Origin: Diprion similis | Lineage: Eukaryota > Arthropoda > Insecta > Hymenoptera > Diprionidae | DNA length: 64,000 nucleotides | Direction of reading: 5' to 3' | NCBI RefSeq assembly: GCF_021155765.1 | Contig: NC_060117.1 | Span: 3,231,001-3,295,000, forward strand | In this document: positions 1 to 13,391 of the stretch, in pieces | Layout of the letters: each line of letters starts with the position of its first letter | How positions within the stretch are numbered: the stretch's first letter is position 1 | The notes under the pieces: generated by a model | Databases searched by the model: none | What the model saw: only the letters and a program-made list of their open reading frames with translations | Told to the model about the DNA's origin: nothing | Position numbers and translations under genes: made by a program

Positions 1-482
1 TTTTTAAACGTCAGAAATCGTCTGAAATCGAATTTTTTTTCTCGTCACGGTATAATTTTATAGACGAAAGAAAAAAAAAAAAATAAGTTTCCGAAAGTTT
101 CAGTTCAAAATTTGAATCTTGAAAGGTGGCTGATAATTTTTTTTCAATTTTTTTGGTGCATTTCTCTAGACATTTTCGAGCGACCTTTTAATATTCATAT
201 TAAAATTTCATAAATTTTTTTTCTTCAATCTAGTAAGAAAGAATCGACAACAATACACCACGACGTGAATTAAAAATCAAACAAAATACTGAAAATACAA
301 TTTTTTTAATTCAAATTTTTCATGATTTTTGACATTTTTTTTAAATTTTGAGCGACCTCTTAAAAATTTTTTTTTTGAGCTGTCCTTTGGAGTGGGCTCT
401 TATAAAACATCAAAAACTAACATTTTGTCACACGAGACTAGGGAAAAAAAAAAAAAATAGTCGGTTTTTTTGCGCCACCCTA
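1..482 (-). mobile_element. MITE, 5' truncated by window edge (TAGGGTGGC family)
   Basis: The right end is GCGCCACCCTA, the inverse of the terminus TAGGGTGGCG of the complete copy at 29483-30111. Long internal stretches match that copy in reverse complement, for example the blocks around 240-300 and 370-450 (the latter includes TTTGTCACACGAGACT). No transposase reading frame is present. The element continues to the left of the window, so its other terminus is not visible. TA at the end suggests a TA target duplication, as in Tc1/mariner-type MITEs; that class assignment is inference. Confidence 0.8.
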
Positions 483-1539
483 CCGTATACTTTAAATGTC
501 TGAAAGGGGGGGGGGGGGGGGGGGGGCTTGTAACAAGTGACGAGGAACACGAGATGCGAAATAATTCGCGATCGACGCCGCAATGCTGCCGCTGCTACTG
601 CTGCTGCTTTACAGAGGACCTTGCAAATTTCAATTTCTATGCAAAACCACGCGCCAATTCGCAAATCGTGTTCGTTACTGTATATATATATATATATATA
701 TACTGCACACGCATTGCAATTCTCTACACGTGTTTTCGACACGTACAGCATCGTATAAAGCGAAAATAAATTTGCACGCAAACGGTGATCGATATAACGT
801 TATTACATTTACACCTTTGAATTATACATATAGAAAAACACTTGCGAACTCCGTTTAGCGATTAGCGTATATATAAATAATCCATTTGGTACCAGCTGTG
901 CGTTAAAAATTATGCCGGCAGTTTTTTTTTTTTTTTTTTGCAAATTTTTTTACCATTTCGTTTTCTTCTATTTTTTTTTTTTTTTTTTTATTTCTCTCTT
1001 CGATCCGTCTTTGAACAGTTAAATTCGATGCTCACGAAAGTTTTGCGAAATTTTTTTTTTTCACCTCCTATTCAATTGAAGAGGAAAATTGTTTAAAAAA
1101 AATTTCGATAGCGTTTTTTCTTTTTTTCAAACCCTTTCCCTGACGCACGTGTGAGAGAGAAATTTACGATCCACCGAAAGTAAGAAAATATTCCAGAATC
1201 TCGAATGAAAATAGAAGCGCAAATTTTTCTACCGTCTTACGAATTTCGACTTTTTTTTCAACTGTAGGTATAATAGATCTGGATAATAATTCTGAGTTGG
1301 ACGAAATTTTTTTTCATTTTTTTTTTTTATTTTTTTTTTTGAAACTTGACGTTACAACGATTGCAAAAATAGTACCAGAGTATAAGATTAGGAAAAAATT
1401 ACTGCTTCCGGTACAGCGAACAACAGCGAACATTGGAAAATTGCCAGAATTCGATTTCGTTGAACGTTGACGGTGACATATTATAATTCACATTAATTCA
1501 CAGGCGTATAATTCAAGTAATTATAAATAATAATAATAA

Positions 1540-1575
<36 letters not shown>

Positions 1576-1693
1576 TAATGAAGAAACGCAGAGATTCGTC
1601 TGTGCGAAATGAATCACACAACGATCTGAAACAAAAAGGACAAGAAGGAAAACGTGACACCAGAAAGAAGAAGAAGAAGAAGAAGAAGAAGAA

Positions 1694-1725
<32 letters not shown>

Positions 1726-1947
1726 AGAGAAAAATAAAAAAATTAATATCAACTGGCGAGAAAAAAGAGAAAAAACTAACTAACGAAGGAAAAAAAAATG
1801 TAAAAAAGAAAAAATCGTGAAAACGAAAGGACGAATAAATTTCAAGGAATTACGGAGAATTACAAGGATTAAGGATTAGAGAGATATTCTGGGGCTGCAG
1901 TGGCTCCTGTTGTAATATCTTCAGGAATCTATTTATCATTCTCATTT

Positions 1948-1978
<31 letters not shown>

Positions 1979-2365
1979 TTATATGTGAATCTATATACCA
2001 ACGAATAGATACGTCAGATATGTGCTATACATAGAATGCATAGATATAATCCTAAGCCTGAACCTCGAGAGAAAAAAAAAAGAATTTCTTGTCGGTTGAA
2101 ACGCGAGTTTGTCGGTGAAAAAAAAAGTTAGAGAATCTAAAATTCGCCCCAATTTTTCAAAAATTTTTTTTATTTGTCCGTCCTTCTTTATTTGTCTCAA
2201 TCTTTCTTCAACATCGTCGGCAAGAGAAACGAATTGTTATCTTATTATTTTTGGAATGAAATGATCGTTTTTCATATTTAAAAATATGGGAGACGATTTT
2301 GAAAAAAAAAAAAAAAACGAGTAGAAATGAAAGAGAGAATAAAAACTGTATTACAAATCAACATT

Positions 2366-2402
<37 letters not shown>

Positions 2403-2773
2403 AGCGAATTTAACCGAGCATACAGAGTATGAAAATAAATAAACCGAGCTTTTGTTGCAATGCAATATTAAAACTGACCGAATGAATTCTTTCTTTAATA
2501 ATCAAAAACGCTGGAATTCAAAGCGGGGGAGAAATTTTTTTTCACTCTTTATCACAGGTGTAATAACAATAATAACAATGACATATCAGTCTAGAATAAT
2601 CATTAAAATAATGATGATGATGATGATGATGACGATAACGTAATACAAAAATACACGCTGACGTGTGGATAAAATTAAAGTAGAACGATCGAATCGCTCA
2701 ACAGTGATAATAAGTAGATCTATAATAATAATAAAGATTGTTGAAACAAGTGTATATTAATTAGTAAGAAAGA

Positions 2774-2808
<35 letters not shown>

Positions 2809-3485
2809 GGCAAACGTCGTATTGACCAACGAAACGTGAAAATTAATGATAAAATTTCGTAGAAAAATCCTGCAGCCAGAACGAAACTCGAAACCAAAAC
2901 TCAACGATGACGAAGCCTTAATATAAACGTTGCACACAAAAGTGTAGAATGTGCATATATATATATATATATATATATGCAGATATAGATGGACCCTCCA
3001 AATCGAACGGAAAGACAGAATTAGGTTGAATTAATCATAAGTTCCTAACACGTTAGAGTTAATAATTCTCAACTCTCATCTCTCTACGTTGTACATACAT
3101 GCTATATACATGCTGGAGCGTATAGTTTTGTAAATGTAACGAACGCCTCTTTCTATACAGTTCTAAACTCACGCGCGACGAGATTACAAAAATGTACGAA
3201 CGTACAAAGTGCGAGTAAAGTGTGAACAAATTGATTTATTATCCGAAGTTGGTGGTAGCGAAAGGGAAAAAAAAAAAGAAAAGAAGATGAAGTCAAAGTC
3301 AAAATCAATTAATAAAATTTCAGTATATAATATCGCGCAAATAATTACGCAGAACTATAAATTCGCGATAAATGATTCCAAAAAAAAAAAAAAAAAAAAA
3401 AGGGGGGAAGAGGAGGAAAAATAGAAAAAGAAACTACAAGTTAAAATACACAGGCAATTAAAAATAGGTAAAAATCAAGTATAAA
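483..3485. other. AT-rich gene-free stretch with microsatellites
   Basis: I see no supportable gene. Contents include a run of about 20 G near 507-526, a CTG-rich stretch near 584-609, TA repeats near 682-703, 1951-1982, 2364-2399 and 2957-2978, an ATT/AAT tract near 1527-1574, a GAA/AAG tract near 1666-1718 and a long A run near 2779-2806. Open frames here translate to poly-Lys, poly-Ser or Ile-Tyr repeats, which is what simple repeats give. It could be intron, 3' UTR or intergenic DNA of a gene outside the window. Confidence 0.7.
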
Positions 3486-4151
3486 TATTAGACGGTATCA
3501 AAAAAATTGACTATTTTTTTTTTTTTTTTTTTCTAATGTTGTACTGAAAATATTGTTCAAGATGACGAAAAAAAAATACAATCAAAATTTCAGATTTTAA
3601 TATTGATATTTAGAGGTGCCTCGTCGCGATTTTCTACTTTCCATAAGAATAACATGGCAAAAATGCTACTTGCTCCTTGCGATTTTTATAACTAGATAAC
3701 GACGCGTTGTAAAGAAAATTCATAAACATGTTGTTGTAGAAAATTGAACGTTCTACAAAAAAGGTCTCTTGTCATTTTACGATAAATTTATTCTTTCAAA
3801 AGTTATTTGAGGTTAAACATCGACAAAGGACCTCAAATAACTTTTGAAGGAGTAGATTTATCGTAAAATGACAAGAGATCTTATTTGTAGAACGTTCAAT
3901 TTCCTACAAAAACATGCTTATGAATTTTCCGTACAACGCGTCGTTATCTAGTTATAAAAATCGCAAGGAACAAGAACCATTTTTGCCATGTTATTCTTAT
4001 GGAAAGTAGAAAATCGCGACGAGGCACCTTTAAATATCAATATTAAAATCTGAAATTTTGATGGTATTTTTTTTTTTTCGTCATCTTGAAAAATATTTTC
4101 AGTATAACATTAAAAAAAAAAATTAGTCAATTTTTTTCATACAGTCTAATA
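3486..4151. mobile_element. Near-perfect 666-bp palindrome (fold-back element)
   Basis: The left arm (3486-3813) and the right arm (3830-4151) are reverse complements over about 320 bp with few mismatches, around a 16-nt centre. Matching landmarks are TATTAGACGGTAT against ATACAGTCTAATA at the tips, and GTTATTTGAGGT against ACCTCAAATAAC at the centre. There is no coding capacity. It resembles a fold-back MITE or a recent inverted duplication and would fold into one long hairpin if transcribed. Confidence 0.85.
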
Positions 4152-7100
4152 AATATATATATAAGGAAATAAAATTTTATCCGAGATAAAATATGGCAAC
4201 GAAGGGGGAGGGGGGATGGATAATAAGTCTTAGATCCGAGAAGATGTTACCCGCAGGATCCTATCTGTGTATCGGTGATGAAGGTGTCGACGTCACGTCG
4301 GTTAGCAGCTGCGAGAAATAAAGTATCATCAGGCTTAAAACAGTGCCTACACTTCTCGCCTCTGACAAGGAAGATACGAAGAGAATATACATATATATGT
4401 GCATACATGTATGTATGTATGTATGTATGTATGTATGTATAAGCGGCGAAGTCTGGTCGACGAGTCTGGCGCCTCGGAAGAGGGAAGATAAAATAAAAGT
4501 CTGGTTAGTCTATGAAATGGCGTGTAGGAGAAGAAACGAGGTACGATCGGTAGAAAGAAAAAAAAAACAGAAAAAGAAAGATAGAAAGATAGATAGAAAG
4601 AAAGAAAGAAAGAAATAAAGGAGAAAAAGAAAAGCCGTCCGAGCGGCTGTTCTGCTATACGATTCTAAGCCGTACGGATTATTCAGGCGAGAGAAAACTC
4701 CGTTTGGATGGTATAAAAATAGATTTAAGATGCACCGATTTAGATATATCCCTAACGAACCGTAGCGCCGTATTTTCTTTCTTTCTTTCTTTCCCAAGTT
4801 GTTTCGTTTTTATTTATTTTTTTTCATTTTTTCATTTTTTCATCGTTGTTATTATTGTTCCTTTTTTATTCTCTTTCCCTCTTTTCTGCTCTGTGTTTAC
4901 AATACCGAAGAAGAAGAAGAAGAAGAAGAAGAAGAAGAAGAAGAAGAAGAAGAAGAAGAGGAAGAGGAAGAAGAATACGAGGTCCGACCCACTGCGGGGA
5001 TTTTCCACTTAGAATCTGTACAAACAAATGTGCAGCTGTAATGCGAGCAGCAGCAGCAGCCGATATTTTAGAAAAATTTTTATACACTCAAGATTTTAAA
5101 TTTATTCATTTCCATCAGGTTTTTATCACGCACGGTTAAACCGACGAGCGAGCGATGATAAAAAAGAAAGAAAGACAGAGAGAAAAAAAAAAAAAACGAA
5201 TCAATTCTCATCATCGATTTTTGAAACTTGAAGAACGAAAGGAAAAAGGAGATGAAAAAAGAATAAAGAAAATTCGTCACCATTTTTCGGTTATAACCTG
5301 TTTAATTATTCATCGTCGAGTAGATTTGCGTTGATGATAATTGTACTGATTTATTTAGTTTTTTTCGTCTATCCGAGAAACGTTTGACGTAAAAAAATTT
5401 TATTTATTAGTTTGTTTGTTATTTTTTTTATTTTATTTTTTTTTTTTTTTTTCTAATTTTCCCTTACTTTCTTTTTTCTCTTCTCGGATACAAAAAAAAA
5501 AAAAAAAACCGAACAACCAAACGTGTGATTAAAATGTGATCTTATTTTTTGGATGCATTGATTTTAAAAGAAACTTTCTACTTCATTTTTCACCAAGCTT
5601 AGTCAGACTTATTAGAAGCTGGTTTAATGAGACCAAACATGATCGTTGACACGACGAAATTATCAACATTTCACGATGCGAGCCGGATGATCGGTTGACA
5701 AACGTTTGTCATTTGAATGTACATATCGTGTATGTAACGTGCCAGTTGTTGATCAACACAGCATGTACAGCTGTATATAAATATACATATATATAAACGT
5801 ATAAACATATATATATATATATATATATATATGAAAATTTATGTACCACGGTTTATAGGAGACTCTATTTCAGCTGCATAATACAATTGCCAACTGTTTA
5901 AATAAAGTCTTTTTTTTTTTTTTTTTTTTTCTTATAAACCATAAGGTAATTCACCCGATGGCAAATATTATTGAGAATGAGTTAATTTTTCGGTGTAAAG
6001 ATAGTTATTTAGGGTAGATGAAAAAGAAAAAAAAAAAAAAAAAAAAAAAAAAGCCAGTATCAACCGGAAACTGTCTAAGCGTGATAGTTTTTTAAACGAA
6101 TAGATCGCCACTCGGTATACATATATATGTATAAATTTTTTTGTTTCTTTATCACTAGATGTTGAGTTTTTTTTTCTTAAATTCTACCAGTCCATAGTAT
6201 TCTTACTAGTGAGTTGGGAAGAATTTTTAATCGAACAGAACGATTTTGCATCTAACTAGTGTAGAACAGGCAAAATTGTCCGTAAATTGACGATTTATCA
6301 GAAAAATTTTGACAGGAATTGCGATCATTTAGTTTCATCGTGATATTAATTAAGAAATGAGAAAAAAAAAAAGGTGATAAAAATCTGCAAAGTTATTACA
6401 CAAATGATGTCAGACTCATTGGAGACTATATAATTTTGTTTATGTATATATATATACATTATAATCGTTTGAGTATTTTTCCATTTTGTAATCTAAATAA
6501 TACAAATATATTGACGCAAGTTTAAAATCTTTACAACACGACTTATAATTCGAAAACATTTTTCTCATTTAATAGTGATATATTGTAGAGACAGACGATG
6601 ATGACGTATTATGTATGTATGTACCTATATAATGCGTGTATAATACGACGAGTGAGAGGGAATCGATGTTGGTGACAAGCAGTCTACCCGGCTCGAAGAG
6701 CTGTTTAGTTTTGTGTAAATAACTAAATACACATAATACAGTACTGTAATACGGTATTTGAGTAGGAGGCCATTACCGAGTTAAGATATAGATAAGCTGA
6801 GCTATGTGCGATGGATGGACGTACGTATGTACGTACGTATATACGCGTTGCAATTATACCCTGTGAACCTTAACCCCGTCGGTTGATCGAGCTTTTATCT
6901 CGGTGACCGTGTATAACGGAAGAGAGAAGAAGAAGAAGAAAAAAAAGAAAAAAAGAAAAACGAGCGTTGAAAAACACGGACGCGAAAATCGTTCGCCTTT
7001 TCATTAAGTAACCAACCGGAGAGATGTAATACGGACATTGAATGACACCGTGCGTAGTTGGGAAGTAAAGGAAGGAAGCCGAGGGATGGAGCCGGTCAGT

Positions 7101-7254
7101 CTCACTCCGTCCGCTCAACCTCGCGCCGTTCTTTATTCCATCGCACTAATTGAGCGCGAGATTCTACCGAGTCTCTTGGCGGGACATTTTATAGTTTGGT
7201 ACATAAAAAGCGAGAGGAAATCACGCACTTGTGATACTCGGACAGGGTTGTTAA
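4152..7254. other. Gene-free stretch, microsatellites, possible promoter-like GC-richer patch
   Basis: Simple repeats dominate: (ATGT)n near 4405-4440, AAAG repeats near 4590-4620, a GAA tract near 4906-4972, TA repeats near 5809-5832 and long A or T runs near 5912-5931 and 6029-6053. About 6880-7230 is richer in GC and contains GGTCAGTCTCACT near 7094, which fits the arthropod initiator word TCAGT. This could be a promoter or 5' exon, but no coding exon is attached, so I do not call one. Confidence 0.5.
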
Positions 7255-7490
7255 CACGTGGGTGATATTTCACGTGCCGAAAAATACATCGTGGATTCGA
7301 TTTGAGCGCAACTATACGCGTGGTTAACGAAATAGTTGCAACTATAACGCAATAAACACCACGTGGGTTCGTTTTGAGGACAACTGTACGCGTGGTTAAC
7401 GAAATAGTTGCAACTATAACGGAAAAAACGACACGTGTGTTAATTTGAAGACTAGTTTATCCGTGGTTAACGAAATAGTTGCAACTATCA
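7255..7490. repeat. 71-72 bp tandem repeat with four CACGTG E-boxes
   Basis: The word CGTGGTTAACGAAATAGTTG begins at 7319, 7391 and 7462, giving periods of 72 and 71 bp. Perfect CACGTG hexamers lie at 7255, 7271, 7360 and 7432; the last two sit at matching positions in successive repeat units. CACGTG is the canonical E-box for bHLH factors such as CLK/CYC or MYC/MAX. Whether this is an enhancer is inference, because no gene is tied to it in this window. Confidence 0.75.
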
Positions 7491-9790
7491 CACAGCTGTT
7501 GAGTGAATAAACATATAATAGTGGTACGGAAATGGATCGGATACGTTGCAGAGTTTAAATTATCGTCCAGTAATTCATCTACTGTATTCTACCTGTGAAA
7601 TTGCTCAACATTATTGAGTGAGTAATGGTTCTTTAACTAATGTGTAGTAGTTCTTTAGTTCACGTCAAGTTTATTATTGCCGAGCATAGACGTGGGAATA
7701 AATTCGAGAAATTTGAAAAACTAGACACGCGTAACGAGAATAAATTTAGTGGCAACTATTACCGAGTAACATGAAAATAACGTTGCTGAAAAAAAATCAG
7801 AGGCATTATAAACAAAGAATACACTTAAATAAGTATTTCACTAAATGCGGTTTGCCGCGAGATTGATCTAAAAAAAATTTACTACTATTTTATTAGTGTT
7901 CAATAAGTAACCCAAAGGCTGAGAAAAATTACACTTAATCAACTAAGTTTTAAAAATATTTAAAATGTACTCTCAAGTTACCGATAACACAGTTTTCAAA
8001 GCAAATAGTAGATAGATGGATGTAAAGTGTGTAACTATTATGATAGGACAATACATCCAATCCGCGAAATGTATTCCCTTATATATTTATTTATAAACAA
8101 GTGTATACTGTACATGCAACGTGAAAGCGAGCTGTTTATTGACCGTGTGTAAATTTGCCATTGAAATCGAACTATAGTGTGTACTATTAGTTCGATAAGA
8201 AGTCGATCTTTCCCTCCATCAGTTATCACGCATATCTATATTATTACTCGTGTATGCGAGTGCAAATTTGAGCAACTAAACGTGTCTATTTTATTCATAG
8301 TTATACAGAATTTTGCTGTTCCTTTGTGTTTTTCATCGATATCCTTATATCTCTGATTTTTTTTTTCCGCATTGAATTAAGAAACCCGAGGTCGAAAAGT
8401 GATCTTACGTCAGCTTCATGGAAAAGCCAATAATTATCCGGCCCGCAAAGTTAGATTTTCTAACCTCAATTTAGATTATTCGATATCAGTTTATACGTGG
8501 AAATGGAAATATGGTATTTAGAAAAAAAAAAAAAAAAAAAAAAAAAACCAATCGATTTTTTAACGCGTTGAGAAAATCTCTTTACCATTGAATACTATAA
8601 ATCCAATTTCAATTTATTCGTAGTAACTTTAATTACTGCGCAATTCCAATACACCATCGACTACTGCGAAATGTTTAACTACAACTTCAGACAATAATCG
8701 CGATTTCATACTGCTAAAAAATCATATTACAACTCCATTTTTCATCATTCATCGAGTTGATCGAACCATTATATATAAAAATACTAAAGTACTACTTCTG
8801 CCCAATTCAGACCAGTTTCAAGCTATAAAACTGATGAACGCGAACGAACACAACACACATATTGACGAACTATTCTCTCGATTGTACATACAATCTACGC
8901 GTGTTTGTCTCAAAGTTTTCCTGTTGCCCGCAGCAGCTACGATTGACATCTATTGACCCCTCCATGTAGGTTGATTAAGAGCGAATCTCGCACTGCATAC
9001 TCTCGCCTTACTAAACCCGGACAATGAAAATTAGTTCACAACCAAATTCCCGACTGATTTCTATTTTTTTTTTTTTTTTTTTTTTTTACAGAATTATGAA
9101 TGAATTTCTCGACAAATAAAACGAATCGCTAGAGTTAGGTTATCGATTAGAAATTTATTTTTAGTCATTTTAGAACTAAGGATTAAAACAGATCGAACCA
9201 AAAAAGATCAGCGATTGAGACAGGGTCGAAAAACTGTTACACTTAGACGTTACGTTTCAATCGAAAATTCAACTCTAATCGTGAATAGAGATAAAAGTCG
9301 GGCAGTGAGGAAAAAAAAAAAGTGGCAAATCGTCGAGCCTAAATACAGCCTCAGACACGACCTAGCGGTAAATAAAGTGGCGAAATATTGCGCATCGAGT
9401 GCGTGGCCGAGGTGATGTGTGTAGTTTGCAAACTGTTTGCAACAGACAACCTCGTTGGCAATTTGCCAAAGAAAAACGTATGTTAGAAGTAGTTTCATAT
9501 ACGTTTAGGTAAGTAAGCAGCATACACGTGTAGCAATATAACTCCACCACCACTACGGTTATTCTTTTTCCCCGTAGATATATATATATATATATAAATA
9601 TATACATAAGGCATGATGTGGGGATTCCCCAAAGCCTTGCGTGACCAGTTCTAGACTTTGTATATTACACCTATTTGTATTTGCAATTTCACCCCGTTTC
9701 TCGAAATCCCGTCACATTCTGTGCATCTGAAGAAAAGAATATTCTTGACTCATTTTTTAATGTATTATTGAGTAAAAAAAATAAAAAATA
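7491..9790. other. Gene-free AT-rich DNA
   Basis: I find no coding exon or structured element here. Long A or T runs occur near 8521-8547 and 9066-9087 and a TA repeat near 9579-9595. Short open frames such as those near 9215-9500 have no protein-like composition and overlap on both strands. Confidence 0.6.
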
Positions 9791-9794
9791 ATAA

Positions 9795-10226
9795 TTTGTG
9801 TCCGACCACTTTTGAATCCGACCCCTTTCGATTTCGTTGAAAATTTTTCATCATTTTCTACCTCGTGAAAGACGTCTCTCAGAATTTTTTCAAATTTTTT
9901 ATTCTTCAAATGAGTCAAATTTGAAAAAAATTTTTTTTTTTTTTTTTTTGGAATAATAACGAAAAAAAAAATAGAAAATGAAATAATCCCACTCCGAAAA
10001 AAATTTGAGAATCTATAACAAGTGATTAAGTTTTTTATAAAAATTAAATGAATAAAAATTAAAAGTGACAATCATCAAAAAATTCGCGATTTTTTTCCGA
10101 AAATCTAAAAATAAACATCGAAGATGGATTTTGATCATTCTAGTCTATTTGTTTTTTTTTTCTAAAAAGTACATTAAAATGCAAAAAATTTCAACGAAAA
10201 AAAAAAACATTTTCTTTCAAAAAATC

Positions 10227-10257
<31 letters not shown>

Positions 10258-10386
10258 GGGTAAAAAAATTTGAAAAAATTCTGAGAGACGTCTTTCATGA
10301 GGTAGAAAATGATAGAAAGAAAAATTTTCAACGAAATCGAAAGGGGTCGGGTTCAAAAGTGGTCGATTTGGCATGGAATGACCCAT
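9795..10386. mobile_element. Fold-back MITE with long inverted arms
   Basis: The left arm (about 9800-9930) starts GACCACTTTTGAATCCGACC and runs through GAAAGACGTCTCTCAG. The right arm (about 10258-10372) holds the reverse complement, including CTGAGAGACGTCTTTCATGA and AAAAGTGGTCGATTTGGCAT. The right end continues to a GACCCA terminus that the left end lacks, so the left tip looks eroded. The right tip resembles that of the element at 31326-31712. No transposase is encoded; both overlapping open frames are arm sequence. Confidence 0.75.
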
Positions 10387-11788
10387 ATATAAAATGGAGT
10401 TACAACGATTACGGTCATTGATAAAAATGATACTGTTTTCGAAATTTCTCTACGAAAATTTCTATACTTACGATGTAATAACGTATGATATGTGTACATA
10501 CCTAGAATTGTACTCAAACAAGCTTTACCAAAAACACTTTTGTTTATGTAATTGAAGAAGATATTTTCGACACGGTTAGGGTATGAAGGTATACGAACTT
10601 ATGAACGCATATGTGTATGAGGACGCGTTGGGTTCTTTGTTTGAACGGTCTGATGTGGGCATCAGGTATACAGAGAGAGATATCTTACATCCAGACTTTC
10701 AACACCGAGTGCGGTAGTCTTGAGTCTCTCACCTGAGTCGAGTCACCTTCGACGAATTCGCGGTATTTACACACTTCTCTCTGTGTGTTACAATAATATC
10801 TGAGTTGTGCATAGTTGGAACGAATCTGAAAATCGTTGTAATAAAAAGAAAAAAAAAAAACAAAAACAAAAACAAAAAAAAAGGCACTGGATTATAAAAA
10901 TCCACATGCAAAATGGATCTCTTTCACTCACACACAAGTGATGAACAACGATTCTCTTGTCTACAATAAATTAGACTTACATCTTGTGAAAATAATGAAA
11001 TAGAAGTACAAAAAGGGATGAGATAATTTACTGTAGTATAAGGTTCATGGAAACATTCTTCGTCGTTGCGAGTGTCTATTGTTTGAAAAATGGATCAAGA
11101 CTTAGACTTTCCAGAACATTATTTCGGTGCTTCAATCTTCAATAATTATTGTGTGAACACTTGATGATCATAGAACTGAGAAAAGTCCTAAAGTACCAGA
11201 AACTGGTGTCAACATCAATTGCTATGAACCAGTCGTCGACTCTGTTCACTAATTTCCGCTTTCAGTTTGACGTATTTGATTCTAAACTTGAACCAATGCG
11301 GACAATCACAGTCGAATTAGTTTATAATAATATATAATAATCGATCGTACTATCAACGAAACGTTAGACACAAACTCTGAATCGAAGGGGCTGAATATCG
11401 ACTTAAACTCTCGTCCATTCGAATGGGGTCAAGGGATCTCTGCGGTCGTTGGCAGTGGGTTATGGATCTGCATAAGGTCCCGGCGGAATTCGGGAATCCA
11501 GGAGTCCTTGGAGACTGACTAGCCGCGAGGTGGCTGAATTTGGAATTTCAGAGGCGTAAAGCTTCTCCGGAATGCGGAGAGCAGCAGTTCGCGTTCTCTG
11601 TATGATATTCCAGTTCTCACTCTCTCCTTTACCCGCTTCTTCATCTCAAGTCGTGGATGCTGCGTCGTCGAAAGAAAGTGAGCGCCACGCACTGCAGTTC
11701 TCTTCTTCTTATACCGATTCATCGCTCCTTCATCGGCATCCGGGTGGCCCTCTGGAGCTGATTTTCCAACACCTGAGGTTCTCGTGGT

Positions 11789-11837
<49 letters not shown>

Positions 11838-13360
11838 CTGAGTCTTAGTGGGAACAAGGGTGGAAAAAAATTCTAAACGGAAAAAATGGTGAACGGTTCA
11901 GGGTGATGAACAGCTGCAGTTATAACAATCGGAGACATTTTATATACGAGTCATTAAATGCTACTGCGTTCTTACCATCGGCGACGACACGAGGAAGAAA
12001 GATAAGATTCCGTAACTCCGGTGAATCATATTGCGACATTGCGATTTGTTTTTGATCTTTAATAATAAGTTCTATGCAGTTCATACTTAGCTACATAGCA
12101 GTAGGTAAAAAGGCGATACGTTGTACGATTGTCGTGTTATACTTTACAATAATGCGACGCATTTCTATGCGATTAGTATCGTTCACAGTCAGTCAAGTTC
12201 ATAATTGTTTAAACATTACAGAATCGTGAGTGTGTGTACTTATTCAAGACACTGATTTGCGATTAGAAAGAGATACTCACCAGTTGCAATATCGATGATC
12301 GTTAGTCATTCGGTAGAGGGGTAGAGACTAAAGGTTGTCCCAAGAGCACCTGTAAAAGTAAAAGTAAGACATTATAATCCATAAATGATGGTTTCGTAAA
12401 AGTGAAACGAGTTATAGATCTAGATCCGAATCTGACTTTCCTTTCTTCTTTTTTCGTTATCGATGAAATTGTCAATTTTGCATGTGACGGTGCTTAATCG
12501 TCGTACAAAAAACAATTCTAGATTCAAATGCATTTCATTATATAGGTGTTAAATCATTAAATTCAGATAACGTATCACGGTATAGTCTTGAGACACATCG
12601 AATGGTCGGCCGTGAAGAAAGTTTAACCTTCGAGAAGACGAAGAGGTTGCATATTGGTATGGAAGACATGAAGTACGAAAGTAACGCGCGTGTGAAGTAT
12701 CGTTACATATACTTGAACAACTATACGATGAGTTAAATGTTGATTGCGAAACGGAGCGAAGCACCAAAGTAAAGAGAGCGATCGGAGAGAAGGAACCTGC
12801 TGGGAACCGTTAAAATTCAAATTTATTATATACACAGACCGAAAGCGAAGAAGAAGAAAACGAAAACGAAGAAGAAACCTGCTGGCTGTTAATGTCATAT
12901 TGGCCTGGCAGAATTGGACAAACTCTAATATATCATGTATTTGCACGCCCGTCTGACACGATCAAACAAACTATACTGTCGATAAATTCGCACAGCTGTT
13001 TAAAATCCCGATGATAATTATTCTTCGCAGCTTTTACGTGTTTAATGTATTTTTGGTACACGCTACACGTTTTCGAAAGATTCGCACGTCTCACCTTATT
13101 ATATATATATATATATATATATGTATATGTATATACATAAAACTCTTTGTACAACCGGGGTGATCGGTATCAATTCGTTCGTCGTCAAATAAATGTGAAC
13201 TTATTACTATTTGAGCGAGAGAGAGAGAGAGAGAGAGAGAGAAAAAATAAAAAAATTGCGCAGTTACATCAATTCTATTAATACACTTCAAAGTGGTGGA
13301 ACCTCTGACGTCAATTTTAATTCTTGGTAAATTAGCGTACAATTCTTGTTGCCAAAGAGT

Positions 13361-13391
<31 letters not shown>

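Noticed and set aside
428-858. Frames with Ile-Tyr repeats and poly-Gly or poly-Pro
   Set aside because: They read through a TA repeat and a G run next to a MITE tip; no coding signal.
1570-1820. Open frames on both strands coding poly-Lys or poly-Ser
   Set aside because: They are translations of a GAA/AAG microsatellite; composition and overlap on both strands show they are not genes.
4704-5139. Several overlapping frames with poly-Glu, poly-Lys or poly-Arg
   Set aside because: All three frames of one GAA repeat are open; no flanking protein-like sequence or splice sites.
11519-11857. 112-codon minus frame and 89-codon plus frame
   Set aside because: Both run into a 47-base T run; neither has a motif, and the GC-richer part has no splice sites or homologue I recognise.
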